A stretch of DNA of 64,000 bases from Amphibacillus jilinensis Y1 (lineage in GTDB: Bacteria > Bacillota > Bacilli > Bacillales > Amphibacillaceae): positions 232,728-296,727 of the forward strand of contig NZ_JH976434.1 of NCBI RefSeq assembly GCF_000306965.1, written 5' to 3'. The notes under the pieces are model-generated. The model searched no databases and was not told the DNA's origin. It saw nothing but the letters and a program-made list of their open reading frames with translations. The position numbers were made by a program, and so were the translations under genes. Below are positions 1 to 7,614 of this stretch, one piece after another (the stretch's first letter is position 1; each line of letters starts with the position of its first letter).

Positions 1-639
1 CTTATTAACTGTTGTGCCGTAACGTTGAGCTATAGCAGACAATGTATCGCCTGACCTAACTGTATAGGTTGTAGACCTGTTACCTGTTGATTGAGTAGCT
101 TTTTTCTTTAACCCCAAAATCTTAACCAATCCGCTGACATGGCCATCTGCAATCTTGTCTAAAAACGCTGCTGATTTTAGGTTATTGGCATCTGTTGCAT
201 TATCAATAAATCCATTTTCTGTCAATACAGCCGGCATGTTTGTTTGTCTTAACACTGCAAAGTTAGCTGACTTTTTACCGCGATTGTTAAAGCCTGTTGC
301 GCTAACATTAGCCTTGTTTAACTCGTCTTGGTTATCTCTTGTTGCTTGCGATACATTACCGTTAAAGATAAAGTCCTCGTAACCAGTACCGCCACCAGCG
401 TTAATATGGATCGATACAAAGTAATCAGCACCCCAGTCATTAGCGTCCTTAGCGCGGTTAGTCAGCGATACAAACGTATCATTGGTACGACTTAACTTAA
501 CTTGTACATCGTTATAATCGCCTAGTTTAGACTGGATTCGCTTTGCAATGTCTAAAACGATATCCTTCTCCTGCAATCCATTAGCAACCGCTCCTGGATC
601 TTTACCGCCATGTCCTGGATCAATGAATATTTTTGTCAT
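1..639 (-). CDS. Endolysin: N-acetylmuramoyl-L-alanine amidase (Amidase_3) with C-terminal LysM, partial
   Basis: This is the phage lysis enzyme that cuts the amide bond between muramic acid and the stem peptide. The reading frame is open from the ATG at 639 to the window edge (213 codons), so the C-terminus is missing. The N-terminus has the zinc amidase pattern: DPGHGG (His10), a Glu near residue 24, SIHINA, and LTENGF with the catalytic Glu. A LysM wall-binding repeat begins near residue 190 (TVRSGDTLSAIAQRYGT) and more may follow outside. A GGGAGAG ribosome site precedes the ATG. A terminator hairpin (666-687) separates it from the M14 gene upstream, so expression may need read-through or antitermination. 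Confidence 0.93.
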   Translation of the reverse strand, partial: MTKIFIDPGHGGKDPGAVANGLQEKDIVLDIAKRIQSKLGDYNDVQVKLSRTNDTFVSLTNRAKDANDWGADYFVSIHINAGGGTGYEDFIFNGNVSQATRDNQDELNKANVSATGFNNRGKKSANFAVLRQTNMPAVLTENGFIDNATDANNLKSAAFLDKIADGHVSGLVKILGLKKKATQSTGNRSTTYTVRSGDTLSAIAQRYGTTVNK

Positions 640-665
640 GTTAAATCTCTCCCTTTATATAAATT

Positions 666-687
666 AAAAAGACGCTCATTGAGCGCC
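666..687 (-). terminator. Rho-independent terminator after M14 peptidase gene
   Basis: On the minus strand a 7-bp GC-rich stem (GGCGCTC / GAGCGTC, 3-nt loop) is followed by a run of five T. It lies between the carboxypeptidase gene and the endolysin gene. Confidence 0.75.
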
Positions 688-713
688 TTAATTTTGGTTA
701 TTAAATTTTTTAA

Positions 714-1628
714 CTATAGTGAAGTTTTATGCCGCTTAATCACACCATCTTGTATAATTGGACTACTGCTCAATTCTATCTTTCTTTGTTCGAAATATTT
801 CATCGAAGTCAGCAAAAATAAATATACCATCGCAAATCCATACTTCATTATCTCTTGATCACTTAATGGTGCATCTATTCCAGAAGGCGTTGTGACAGGT
901 CTAACTATTTCCGTTATATAAGAAAGAGTATATGGAGTATAAGGGTTATTTTGATCTCTCATATATCTTCGAGCCAAGCCGCGGCTTAACGAGTCAAAGC
1001 CATCCCATCTTACAACTGGTTGCTTTGCATACAAACTTAAAGAGTCCGCAAATAAATCTCTAATTTTCTCAGTCGGATACTGACCGTTACCCACAATAAG
1101 GTTGTGACCATGACTGCCATCCATTCCTCTTCGAAACAAATGAATATCATAAAATGAGAAGGGCTTTACTTGATCCATCACATTCCGGACATTTCTTGAT
1201 TCAGCCTGAGAGAAATTATCAAAATCTCTATTAAGATCCACCCCATTAGAATTAAAACGCCCAATATTATTTCCCTCACTATGAGAAGTACGGTCAAATC
1301 CATATGGATTGACGACAGGTATATATATGATTCGGTACCCTCTCAATAATCGTGCTCGAAACGATTTGTCTGGGAAAGTGTTATCTCTCAATTGTTCCAT
1401 AAAACTAATGCTTGATAGTGCTCCCATCCACTCAGTTCCATGCATGCTAGCAATAATTAAGATTGGCGGTTTTCCTTTGGTCCCCATTTCGATTTTGTAC
1501 ATATCGTAATTCCCACTTTGATCTTTACCAATATTACTAACCTCGTCAAATCTTCTGATTCTTTGAACCATTTGGCCATAGGAAGGAAGGGAAAGGTTCC
1601 CAGAAAAATCATACGGTATATTAATCAT
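714..1628 (-). CDS. M14-family zinc carboxypeptidase, phage-encoded
   Basis: A 304-residue metallopeptidase. Every M14 landmark is visible: zinc ligands His63 and Glu66 in MHGTEW, substrate-binding Asn133-Arg134 in VDLNRDF, zinc ligand His163 in YDIHLF, and catalytic Glu240 in YITEI. NPYGFDR near 107 matches the conserved NPDG region. There is no signal peptide, so it would reach the wall only in the virion or through the holin. Some Bacillus M14 enzymes cut gamma-D-Glu-diaminopimelate bonds, so wall degradation is a reasonable inference from its place between holin and endolysin. A role on proteins or capsule is not excluded. It follows the 145-residue gene by 8 bp and shares its promoter. 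Confidence 0.85.
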   Translation of the reverse strand: MINIPYDFSGNLSLPSYGQMVQRIRRFDEVSNIGKDQSGNYDMYKIEMGTKGKPPILIIASMHGTEWMGALSSISFMEQLRDNTFPDKSFRARLLRGYRIIYIPVVNPYGFDRTSHSEGNNIGRFNSNGVDLNRDFDNFSQAESRNVRNVMDQVKPFSFYDIHLFRRGMDGSHGHNLIVGNGQYPTEKIRDLFADSLSLYAKQPVVRWDGFDSLSRGLARRYMRDQNNPYTPYTLSYITEIVRPVTTPSGIDAPLSDQEIMKYGFAMVYLFLLTSMKYFEQRKIELSSSPIIQDGVIKRHKTSL

Positions 1629-1636
1629 TTTTACAC

Positions 1637-2074
1637 CTACATCTCTCTATAAATTACTTTATAAGTAACGGTATGGTTTGCAGTAGGAGTACCGTTATGT
1701 TTAAAAGCCAACCTTGATCCTCCAGGTAAAATCATTGGTGTTTTTAAATTAAATTTATACTGGCTTGAACTTGAATCATAAGCGACTACTTCAAAGTTAG
1801 CATGACCATCATTCGAAATTCTAATAGGAGTAGCTATCCACCTAGTACCATTCGGATTTACAGTTTGAAATAACTGCCCCTCATAATTATGGTTAGCATT
1901 TGTTGAATCAATGTTTAATACAGGGAAAATATTTGTGCTCGTTACAGTAAACTCCATAAAATCAATTACGATATCCTTATCCCACTCTTCATAAACAACA
2001 TGAGTTGTATTACTTGTAAAAGTAAGATTCAACTCATTTAATAACTTGACTTGATTACCTAACATAGTATTCAC
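1637..2074 (-). CDS. Unknown beta-rich phage protein, first gene of the LexA-box transcript
   Basis: A 145-residue protein that I do not recognise. It is rich in Thr, Asn, Val and aromatic residues, with alternating patterns typical of all-beta tail or virion-surface domains (for example NTTHVVYEEW and HTVTYKVIYREM). No signal peptide or membrane segment is seen. It starts at an ATG with AAGGAG 8 bp upstream. The gene sits directly behind a strong promoter with a LexA-type dyad (2092-2138) and is followed after 8 bp by the M14 carboxypeptidase gene. It may be a wall- or receptor-binding partner of that enzyme; this is inference. Confidence 0.7.
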   Translation of the reverse strand: MNTMLGNQVKLLNELNLTFTSNTTHVVYEEWDKDIVIDFMEFTVTSTNIFPVLNIDSTNANHNYEGQLFQTVNPNGTRWIATPIRISNDGHANFEVVAYDSSSSQYKFNLKTPMILPGGSRLAFKHNGTPTANHTVTYKVIYREM

Positions 2075-2082
2075 TCCTTTTT

Positions 2083-2138
2083 AATAAATAAGAACATACG
2101 TTCTTATTTATTGTACAATCTAACTTATTATTTGTAAA
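2083..2138 (-). promoter_or_regulatory. Promoter with LexA/SOS-box dyad ahead of the 145-aa, M14 and endolysin genes
   Basis: On the minus strand TTTACA (2133-2138) and TACAAT (2110-2115) are 17 bp apart, a near-consensus sigma-A promoter. Directly downstream GAACATACGTTC (2092-2103) matches the Bacillus LexA/DinR core GAAC-RNRY-GTTC. It sits inside a perfect 13-bp inverted repeat (2083-2095 and 2100-2112) that would cover the start site near 2103. Repression by LexA with induction on DNA damage is the simplest reading. Confidence 0.7.
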
Positions 2139-2159
2139 TAAACTTGTAAAAATTTTTTA

Positions 2160-2585
2160 TTATACATCCTCCTTATCACTAAATTCTTCTCTTACTTCTT
2201 CTGTAATGCGTTGACTTGTGTCCTCGATATTTCTTAGTTTATTGGCAATATTAGTTGGGACCAGTACACCAACCTCGGCTAAATTTTCAATTATAGACAA
2301 ACCTTCATTAGCCATATAAAAAAGCACAGTCGCGTATGCAACCATGCCATTTAAACTTAATATCTGATCAATCACGTTGGCCAAGATAATAACCACCAAT
2401 ATAAGCACCTTACGAGCATATCCAAATAGACTTTTACGTGACCACAAGTTATCATTTTTCCATGCTTTGAAAATACCCGTTACAATGTCTAAGGCCATCA
2501 GTAACAACAACAAATGCAAAAACTTAACATCACCAAATAAGTAAAATCGCGCAGCTTCTAAATGTTCCAAATTAACAACCTCCAT
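2160..2585 (-). CDS. Phage holin, phi29-like/TcdE (holin_4) family
   Basis: A 141-residue membrane protein matching holins of the toxin-secretion/phage-lysis family. A cytoplasmic N-terminus is followed by hydrophobic segments at about 22-40, 58-75 and 80-95, with the family hallmark LLLLMALDIVTGIFKAW and the KSLFGYARKV stretch. The tail is charged and probably cytoplasmic. It would form membrane pores that let the endolysin reach the wall. Unusually, holin and endolysin are separated by two genes, an SOS-type promoter and a terminator. Confidence 0.88.
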   Translation of the reverse strand: MEVVNLEHLEAARFYLFGDVKFLHLLLLLMALDIVTGIFKAWKNDNLWSRKSLFGYARKVLILVVIILANVIDQILSLNGMVAYATVLFYMANEGLSIIENLAEVGVLVPTNIANKLRNIEDTSQRITEEVREEFSDKEDV

Positions 2586-2645
2586 TTTCTTTTCATCTCC
2601 TTGTTTTTCATAATGTAAAGACCCCCTCTATGTGTATTTGGGTAT

Positions 2646-2672
2646 AAAAAAGACACCTCTTAATGAGATGCC
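2646..2672 (-). terminator. Terminator after the 160-aa membrane-anchored protein gene
   Basis: The minus strand carries an 8-bp stem (GGCATCTC / GAGGTGTC with wobble pairs, 5-nt loop) followed by six T. Confidence 0.75.
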
Positions 2673-2697
2673 AGTGTATTAATTACATATAGCGCGC

Positions 2698-3180
2698 CTA
2701 AATGTTAATATTTCCCCACTTATTTTTCCTATGTGCTTCTATGTGGCTTTCGATACTAGTTAATATTTTCAAGTAATCATCTACTAGAAATTCATGGTTA
2801 TTTTCATCAATTTCTTCATAATAATCACACTCTTCTACCTTACGGTCAATTGACCTAATGAGTGAAGCTACATCAGAATGAATCAAATGATAATTATTAA
2901 AAAGCTTAGGTCTCATTTCCTCTAAATAAGTATTTAAGTTGAATTCTCTAAGATTACCGTGATGCTCAATTAAAGCAAGCTCACCGTCCAATCTAATAAT
3001 TTCAGTATAAATCTTTAAAATTTCATTCACATCTTTATCAATTTTAGCTTGTTTTTCTTTTTCCCACTCTTTTTCAAATAAATCCACTTGGGATTTCCTT
3101 GAGATATACCCCCCAATAAATGTGGCAAATAGCACCCCAACTACAGGTAAAATATCTTTTAAGAATTCTAAAATAAGCAT
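2698..3180 (-). CDS. Membrane-anchored coiled-coil protein, unknown phage accessory gene
   Basis: A 160-residue protein not recognised from a named family. Residues 1-27 form one hydrophobic helix with a short N-terminus, followed by a basic/acidic helical stretch (SRKSQVDLFEKEWEKEKQAK) predicted as coiled coil, and then a long helical acidic domain. This suggests a single-pass protein with a cytoplasmic helical domain. It lies between the tail-tip and holin genes and has its own terminator (2646-2672), so it may be an independently expressed accessory gene. Superinfection exclusion or a lysis-timing role are possible but unsupported guesses. Confidence 0.7.
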   Translation of the reverse strand: MLILEFLKDILPVVGVLFATFIGGYISRKSQVDLFEKEWEKEKQAKIDKDVNEILKIYTEIIRLDGELALIEHHGNLREFNLNTYLEEMRPKLFNNYHLIHSDVASLIRSIDRKVEECDYYEEIDENNHEFLVDDYLKILTSIESHIEAHRKNKWGNINI

Positions 3181-3253
3181 TCAATCCACCCTCTTTCACG
3201 TCTATATCTACTTTCGACAAGAAGGGACAAAAGTCCTGCATAAAAAATACGCC

Positions 3254-3331
3254 CTACTCGGCGCTTGGTTCCAATTCTCCTTTAATAAAAACGTTACCTT
3301 TTTCATCAATTTTGATATTTCCTAGTTCCAA
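3254..3331 (-). CDS. Possible 25-aa phage microprotein
   Basis: A TTG codon at 3331 follows a strong GAGGAGGTGAT ribosome site by about 10 bp and opens a 25-residue frame (starts LELGNIKIDEKG). It fits the usual cluster of tiny genes after a tail-tip gene. A short GC stem with a T-run overlaps its end. No family was recognised and the start codon is weak. Confidence 0.35.
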   Translation of the reverse strand: MELGNIKIDEKGNVFIKGELEPSAE

Positions 3332-3377
3332 CGCAACATCACCTCCTCATAATAGAAAAAAATGATTTGAAATCGAT

Positions 3378-3539
3378 CTATTCAGTACTGTCATTAGTAT
3401 TTTTCAACTGTTCGATTTCTTGTTTGATCCGCTCGTTTTCCTCTGATAATACAGCGACTTTTTTGTTCGCCTGAGCTAATTGTTGTGCGTACTCTGTACT
3501 CAGATTGTCGATTATTTTATTTACGTCTTGATTCATCAT
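3378..3539 (-). CDS. Small coiled-coil phage protein downstream of tail tip
   Basis: A 53-residue frame starting at an ATG that overlaps the stop of the tail-tip gene (ATGA). A GAGGAGG ribosome site lies 5 bp upstream. The protein is helical: an N-terminal part (NQDVNKIIDNLSTEYAQQLA) and a classic heptad region (VAVLSEENERIKQEIEQLK). Short coiled-coil proteins at this place are common in siphophages of Gram-positive hosts. The function is unknown; tail assembly or a chaperone role is plausible from translational coupling to the tail-tip gene. Confidence 0.75.
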   Translation of the reverse strand: MMNQDVNKIIDNLSTEYAQQLAQANKKVAVLSEENERIKQEIEQLKNTNDSTE

Positions 3540-6500
3540 TCCGCCTCCTCATTATCCTCTGTAACTAACCCCATGTACTCACTCTCATGATTACGTCTCA
3601 ACCCAAATACCTCAAATACAACTTGTGCAACATCATCCGTTTGGACATCAACATAAAATCCTTTGTCGGTCTTTTGAGTGATTTTAACAGTACAAGGTGT
3701 TTGCTCATAAATCCTTACGTAAAACTCACCTGTGATCGTCTCAAGAAACATCTCGTTGATTGTTATAAAATGCTGACCGCTCTCTAGCTCTTTTACGATC
3801 ATGTCAAAAAACCAGTTTTGCGTGCCCTCGTACGCATACATCAGACGTTTGCCGTAGTTATCTGTCTGCACAGTAGCTGACTTAGTGCCATCGACAGTAA
3901 AATTACCTGACACGTTTAAAATATTGTGAAAACGTGCGTTTCCGCTCTGAAAAATCGTAAAAGTATCGTCAAAATTACTACCGTTTTGATGCGATCTTAC
4001 CTTAAATTCGCCAGCAGACCTGTTGTGATAGAATGTAAAGTGATCGTTCGAGTGCAGACCAATAGTGTGGTTTTTAGGCAAGTTTATTCCATTAGACGTT
4101 CCGGACGTGCTTATCAGGTTAATGCCTCCACTCCCGACAATGGTAATTTCGGTAGTTCTTAAATCCTCGGTTCTTAACGAGCTAGCTATTACTTCCCCTG
4201 TTAAAGACGCCCACAGACCTGATTCCTGATTGTAAATGACGGGGTAGTTACCCTCAACTAGTTGTAAACCGTCTACTGAAACCCATCGGTTACTTGTGCT
4301 TGTGAGCACGACTAATAAAAATTCTATATCTAACATATCGTTAGGTACAGTAAAAGTAAACGAGTGTCTCTCTAAAGTATAATCACTCTTAACTGTTGGG
4401 AAGTTGTGGCTGGCTAACAAAGTTCCTATACCACTCGAATCATCCGTTCTGTAAATTTCAACCCTAGGCACGCCTCCGGTCGTTGTATTTATTTGTCTCC
4501 GGAAATGACCTGAAAGTGTGTACGATTCTCCACGATTCAACCTCGCAACGTAAGTATGCAACGAGTCACCACTTCTAACACAGGCATTTTTCCTCCCAAA
4601 AGGGGAGATCCAATCCTTATCATACCCTGGTTCAACGCCCCCGATCTTTGGATTTCCTTGATGCGGATACCAATAAGTACTCTGAGACAAATCTGTCGAC
4701 AAATCCGCCCAATTATAAGTTATATTTGCAGTAGACAAGTCGAAAGAACATAATTCAAACGAATGATCTCGTATTAAATTTTCTTTAGAAACTACCGAAT
4801 ACTTTTCGTCTGATTCTGACTCTTTTAAAAAGAAATCTCCATCAATAGCTGTTATACTAACACCGGTTATATCCCCAGCCGTTATCGACCCTAGATTACC
4901 TGTAACTGCGGATAACTCAGCAACATCCAATTTATCAGCAGTAACACTGTGTATCTTAGCGCTCGTAATCGTAGCATCTTCGATTTTAGCGTTAGTAATT
5001 GCCCCGTTTTCAATTTTCGCATTAGAAATAGCACCGTTTTGTATAGCGGCATTTCCGATAGCTGCATTAGCAATTATTCCGCTTTCTGCCGTTATCGTAC
5101 CTGTTGCTATTTCATTAGATGTTACGGTATTAGCGTATATATTTCCGCCATCAATGTATGTTGTATCTTCGTATCCCCACAGTTTTAAAGGTGCGTTGTC
5201 TGCATAGTCTTGTTGGTCTTCTGGTGCTGGAGTCCAGTCGGTTCGTTTATTTCCTCTTTCCAGTTTTGCTTCTTTATATTCAGATTCATAAGTGACCCCG
5301 GTTGGTCTGTTCTGTATGCACAATCTTATATAATACGTTCCTTCTGGTATTACGCTCGTAACTGTAGATAAGCCTTCTTCTCCATTATCGATATCATTTC
5401 CATATACATTCAAATGATTTGTATTATCTTCCCTCTCAAATCTAAATCTAACTGCGCCACCAAAGTCTTCGTGCGACTTTAAAAACGCACTAAACGTTAT
5501 TTCATCCCCGTGTTTTAATCCAACGCTATCAATAGTAATTCTCTCGACAGTTGCGTAAAACGTTGAGTGTTCAGCAACTTCAAATGCGTTGCTAGTTTCT
5601 TTTAATAAATTCCTTCCGCCAATCTCTATCTTAGTAGGATTATACCCATCATCAAACTGTACCCCACTGCCAATCTGTATACGCTCAGAGGCAATAACAC
5701 CGGCGGTAATTTTTTCAGCGTGAATGTTATCTATTTTAGCGTTAGTTACCGCTAAATCTTGAATGGCAGCCGAACCAACGGCAAGCTCAGCGATCTTGGC
5801 TTCCGTAATCGCATAGTTTTCAATCTTATTTGTTTCAACAGAACCATCGGCTAGTTTTTCGGCTGTGACCGCTAACTCATCAAGTTTATCGTTTTCAATA
5901 GCCCCATTCTGAATTTTAATCGCCGATATAGAATCATTAGCTAACTTTTCCTCATCTACTGCATTATTAGCTAATTTTTCTGTGATAACGGACCCATTGG
6001 CTAGTTTTTCCGCTGTAACTGCAAGGTCTGCTAACTTTTCGGCATTAATAGCGCTCATTTCAACGTCAATATCTTGTACTCTGACTGTCTGTGCGCTAAC
6101 TTCTGACGAATAACCAGACGCTGTACCTCTCGTGTTTACCGCCCTAACTCTGAAAAACCAGATTTCGTTCGTCTCGGCTTCAAACATGATGCTTCCTGCC
6201 TTACCACTCCACACTAAATTACTAACAGCAGGTGTAAAACCGGGTGTCTGTGACGCATAAACTTCGTATGACGCAATGGTAGATGAGCTATTGTAATCCC
6301 ATTTAGCCGATATAACCTTAAAAAAACCTTCCGCTACCACGTTTTGTGGTGTCGATGGCTGATCATCTCTAAAGTTATTATCATCAATCTCAACGTTTTC
6401 TACGGCTGTATCTGCGTAATCTTTCGAGTTGCTGTATACAGTTAAATCTCGTTGCTCGATTTCATCTTTATTATACGTATATTCCTGTACTTGAGCGAGA

Positions 6501-7600
6501 CTTACCTTACTAGCTATCTGTTGTTGCATTTGTTGCCAAACTGCATTTACCTCTTCCTCTGTATACTCAACATAATCACCTAAAGTAACTGTCTTTTGCG
6601 ATACATCAGTGATCGACCTGTCCATTGTATGGATTCGAGCTTCTAAATAAAGAGGTGGACTAAAACTGGTCTCCTTTAGTTTGATCACTTGCCCAAATCT
6701 TAGTTGTTTGTTTTCCATGCCTGGTACATGCTCAAGATCGGCGATGGTAGTTTCATAGGATATTAACGCATTAATCTGCTTATCCAACTGTACTTGCGTC
6801 AGTTCAGTTAAACGTTCAAGTGAAGGATCTTCGTCAGTAAACTGTGGCTCATACGTTTTAATGATATGCCGGCCGTCTTTACTCCATCGTTGTCGAGCTT
6901 CCTCATCCTCGACCAATACTTCTAATCGTGTGCCATCTTCCTGTATTGGACCAAGTCCAACAAGTGCAGTCACTACATCATCAATATTAAAAATACGTCT
7001 AATGTTGATTAAGTCTTTACCAAGCGTAATTTCACGACCTTCCCACACGCCGTCTGGTTCAACAAGATCAACATATCGACCTGTTACTCGATTTGCGCTC
7101 ACTTCAATTCTAAAGCTTAATTCTAAATTAAATAGAGTTGCTATGCGCTTTAAAAACGAATACGGGTTAGTGTGGTTTTCGATTTCTATTGTTCGACTGC
7201 CTGTAAATTCAATTACACCTAATTCCCACCCCGTATTAGCAAGCGCAAATTGTCCAGCTGTGGACGCTGTTGCGCCCGATAGTATCTGTGGTGATATGAC
7301 TTTAGCTGTTTTTAAGGATAGATAACTAGCTGTTGATAAAACTTCGACCTTTTTACCATCTAGGTCAGTAAATTGCTCCACCTGGTTAATTGTAAATTCA
7401 ACATACCGACCATCTTCGCCTGGGATGATTAAGTGATTACGATCTTCTAAAAATTGACCAAATTCCATACCCGAAAAGGTCATAAATTGAAACGTCTCTA
7501 AAGTGTCCTCTAAAGACTTGTGGTGGTTATTGTCTAGTATATTTTTTGATGTGATCACATCAAGCACATGGCTACCGTCTGTTATGTGTATTTGACTCAT
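3536..7600 (-). CDS. Phage tail-tip / tail-spike protein (prophage endopeptidase-tail type) with Fn3 and adhesion repeats
   Basis: A 1354-residue structural protein of the tail tip (Tal-like). The N-terminal ~370 residues match the phage minor structural protein fold that caps the tail. Residues ~410-510 form a fibronectin type III domain. Two blocks (about 513-637 and 827-900) consist of 10-11-residue repeats of the form xAIxNxKIExG or AxxxEKLAxG, probably a fibrous stalk. Two jelly-roll-like, carbohydrate-binding-looking regions lie near 655-805 and 930-1090. The C-terminus probably contacts the host surface. No peptidase catalytic motif could be confirmed. It lies 14 bp after the Dit gene and overlaps the next gene by 4 bp. 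Confidence 0.9.
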   Translation of the reverse strand: MSQIHITDGSHVLDVITSKNILDNNHHKSLEDTLETFQFMTFSGMEFGQFLEDRNHLIIPGEDGRYVEFTINQVEQFTDLDGKKVEVLSTASYLSLKTAKVISPQILSGATASTAGQFALANTGWELGVIEFTGSRTIEIENHTNPYSFLKRIATLFNLELSFRIEVSANRVTGRYVDLVEPDGVWEGREITLGKDLINIRRIFNIDDVVTALVGLGPIQEDGTRLEVLVEDEEARQRWSKDGRHIIKTYEPQFTDEDPSLERLTELTQVQLDKQINALISYETTIADLEHVPGMENKQLRFGQVIKLKETSFSPPLYLEARIHTMDRSITDVSQKTVTLGDYVEYTEEEVNAVWQQMQQQIASKVSLAQVQEYTYNKDEIEQRDLTVYSNSKDYADTAVENVEIDDNNFRDDQPSTPQNVVAEGFFKVISAKWDYNSSSTIASYEVYASQTPGFTPAVSNLVWSGKAGSIMFEAETNEIWFFRVRAVNTRGTASGYSSEVSAQTVRVQDIDVEMSAINAEKLADLAVTAEKLANGSVITEKLANNAVDEEKLANDSISAIKIQNGAIENDKLDELAVTAEKLADGSVETNKIENYAITEAKIAELAVGSAAIQDLAVTNAKIDNIHAEKITAGVIASERIQIGSGVQFDDGYNPTKIEIGGRNLLKETSNAFEVAEHSTFYATVERITIDSVGLKHGDEITFSAFLKSHEDFGGAVRFRFEREDNTNHLNVYGNDIDNGEEGLSTVTSVIPEGTYYIRLCIQNRPTGVTYESEYKEAKLERGNKRTDWTPAPEDQQDYADNAPLKLWGYEDTTYIDGGNIYANTVTSNEIATGTITAESGIIANAAIGNAAIQNGAISNAKIENGAITNAKIEDATITSAKIHSVTADKLDVAELSAVTGNLGSITAGDITGVSITAIDGDFFLKESESDEKYSVVSKENLIRDHSFELCSFDLSTANITYNWADLSTDLSQSTYWYPHQGNPKIGGVEPGYDKDWISPFGRKNACVRSGDSLHTYVARLNRGESYTLSGHFRRQINTTTGGVPRVEIYRTDDSSGIGTLLASHNFPTVKSDYTLERHSFTFTVPNDMLDIEFLLVVLTSTSNRWVSVDGLQLVEGNYPVIYNQESGLWASLTGEVIASSLRTEDLRTTEITIVGSGGINLISTSGTSNGINLPKNHTIGLHSNDHFTFYHNRSAGEFKVRSHQNGSNFDDTFTIFQSGNARFHNILNVSGNFTVDGTKSATVQTDNYGKRLMYAYEGTQNWFFDMIVKELESGQHFITINEMFLETITGEFYVRIYEQTPCTVKITQKTDKGFYVDVQTDDVAQVVFEVFGLRRNHESEYMGLVTEDNEEAE

Positions 7601-7614
7601 TTTATCACCTCACT

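Noticed and set aside
3122..3325. 67-aa plus-strand frame near the tail genes
   Set aside because: It overlaps a better supported minus-strand gene, runs against the operon and lacks a ribosome site.
4891..5073. 60-aa frame in the tail-tip repeats
   Set aside because: It is a different frame of the repeat-coding DNA of the tail-tip gene.
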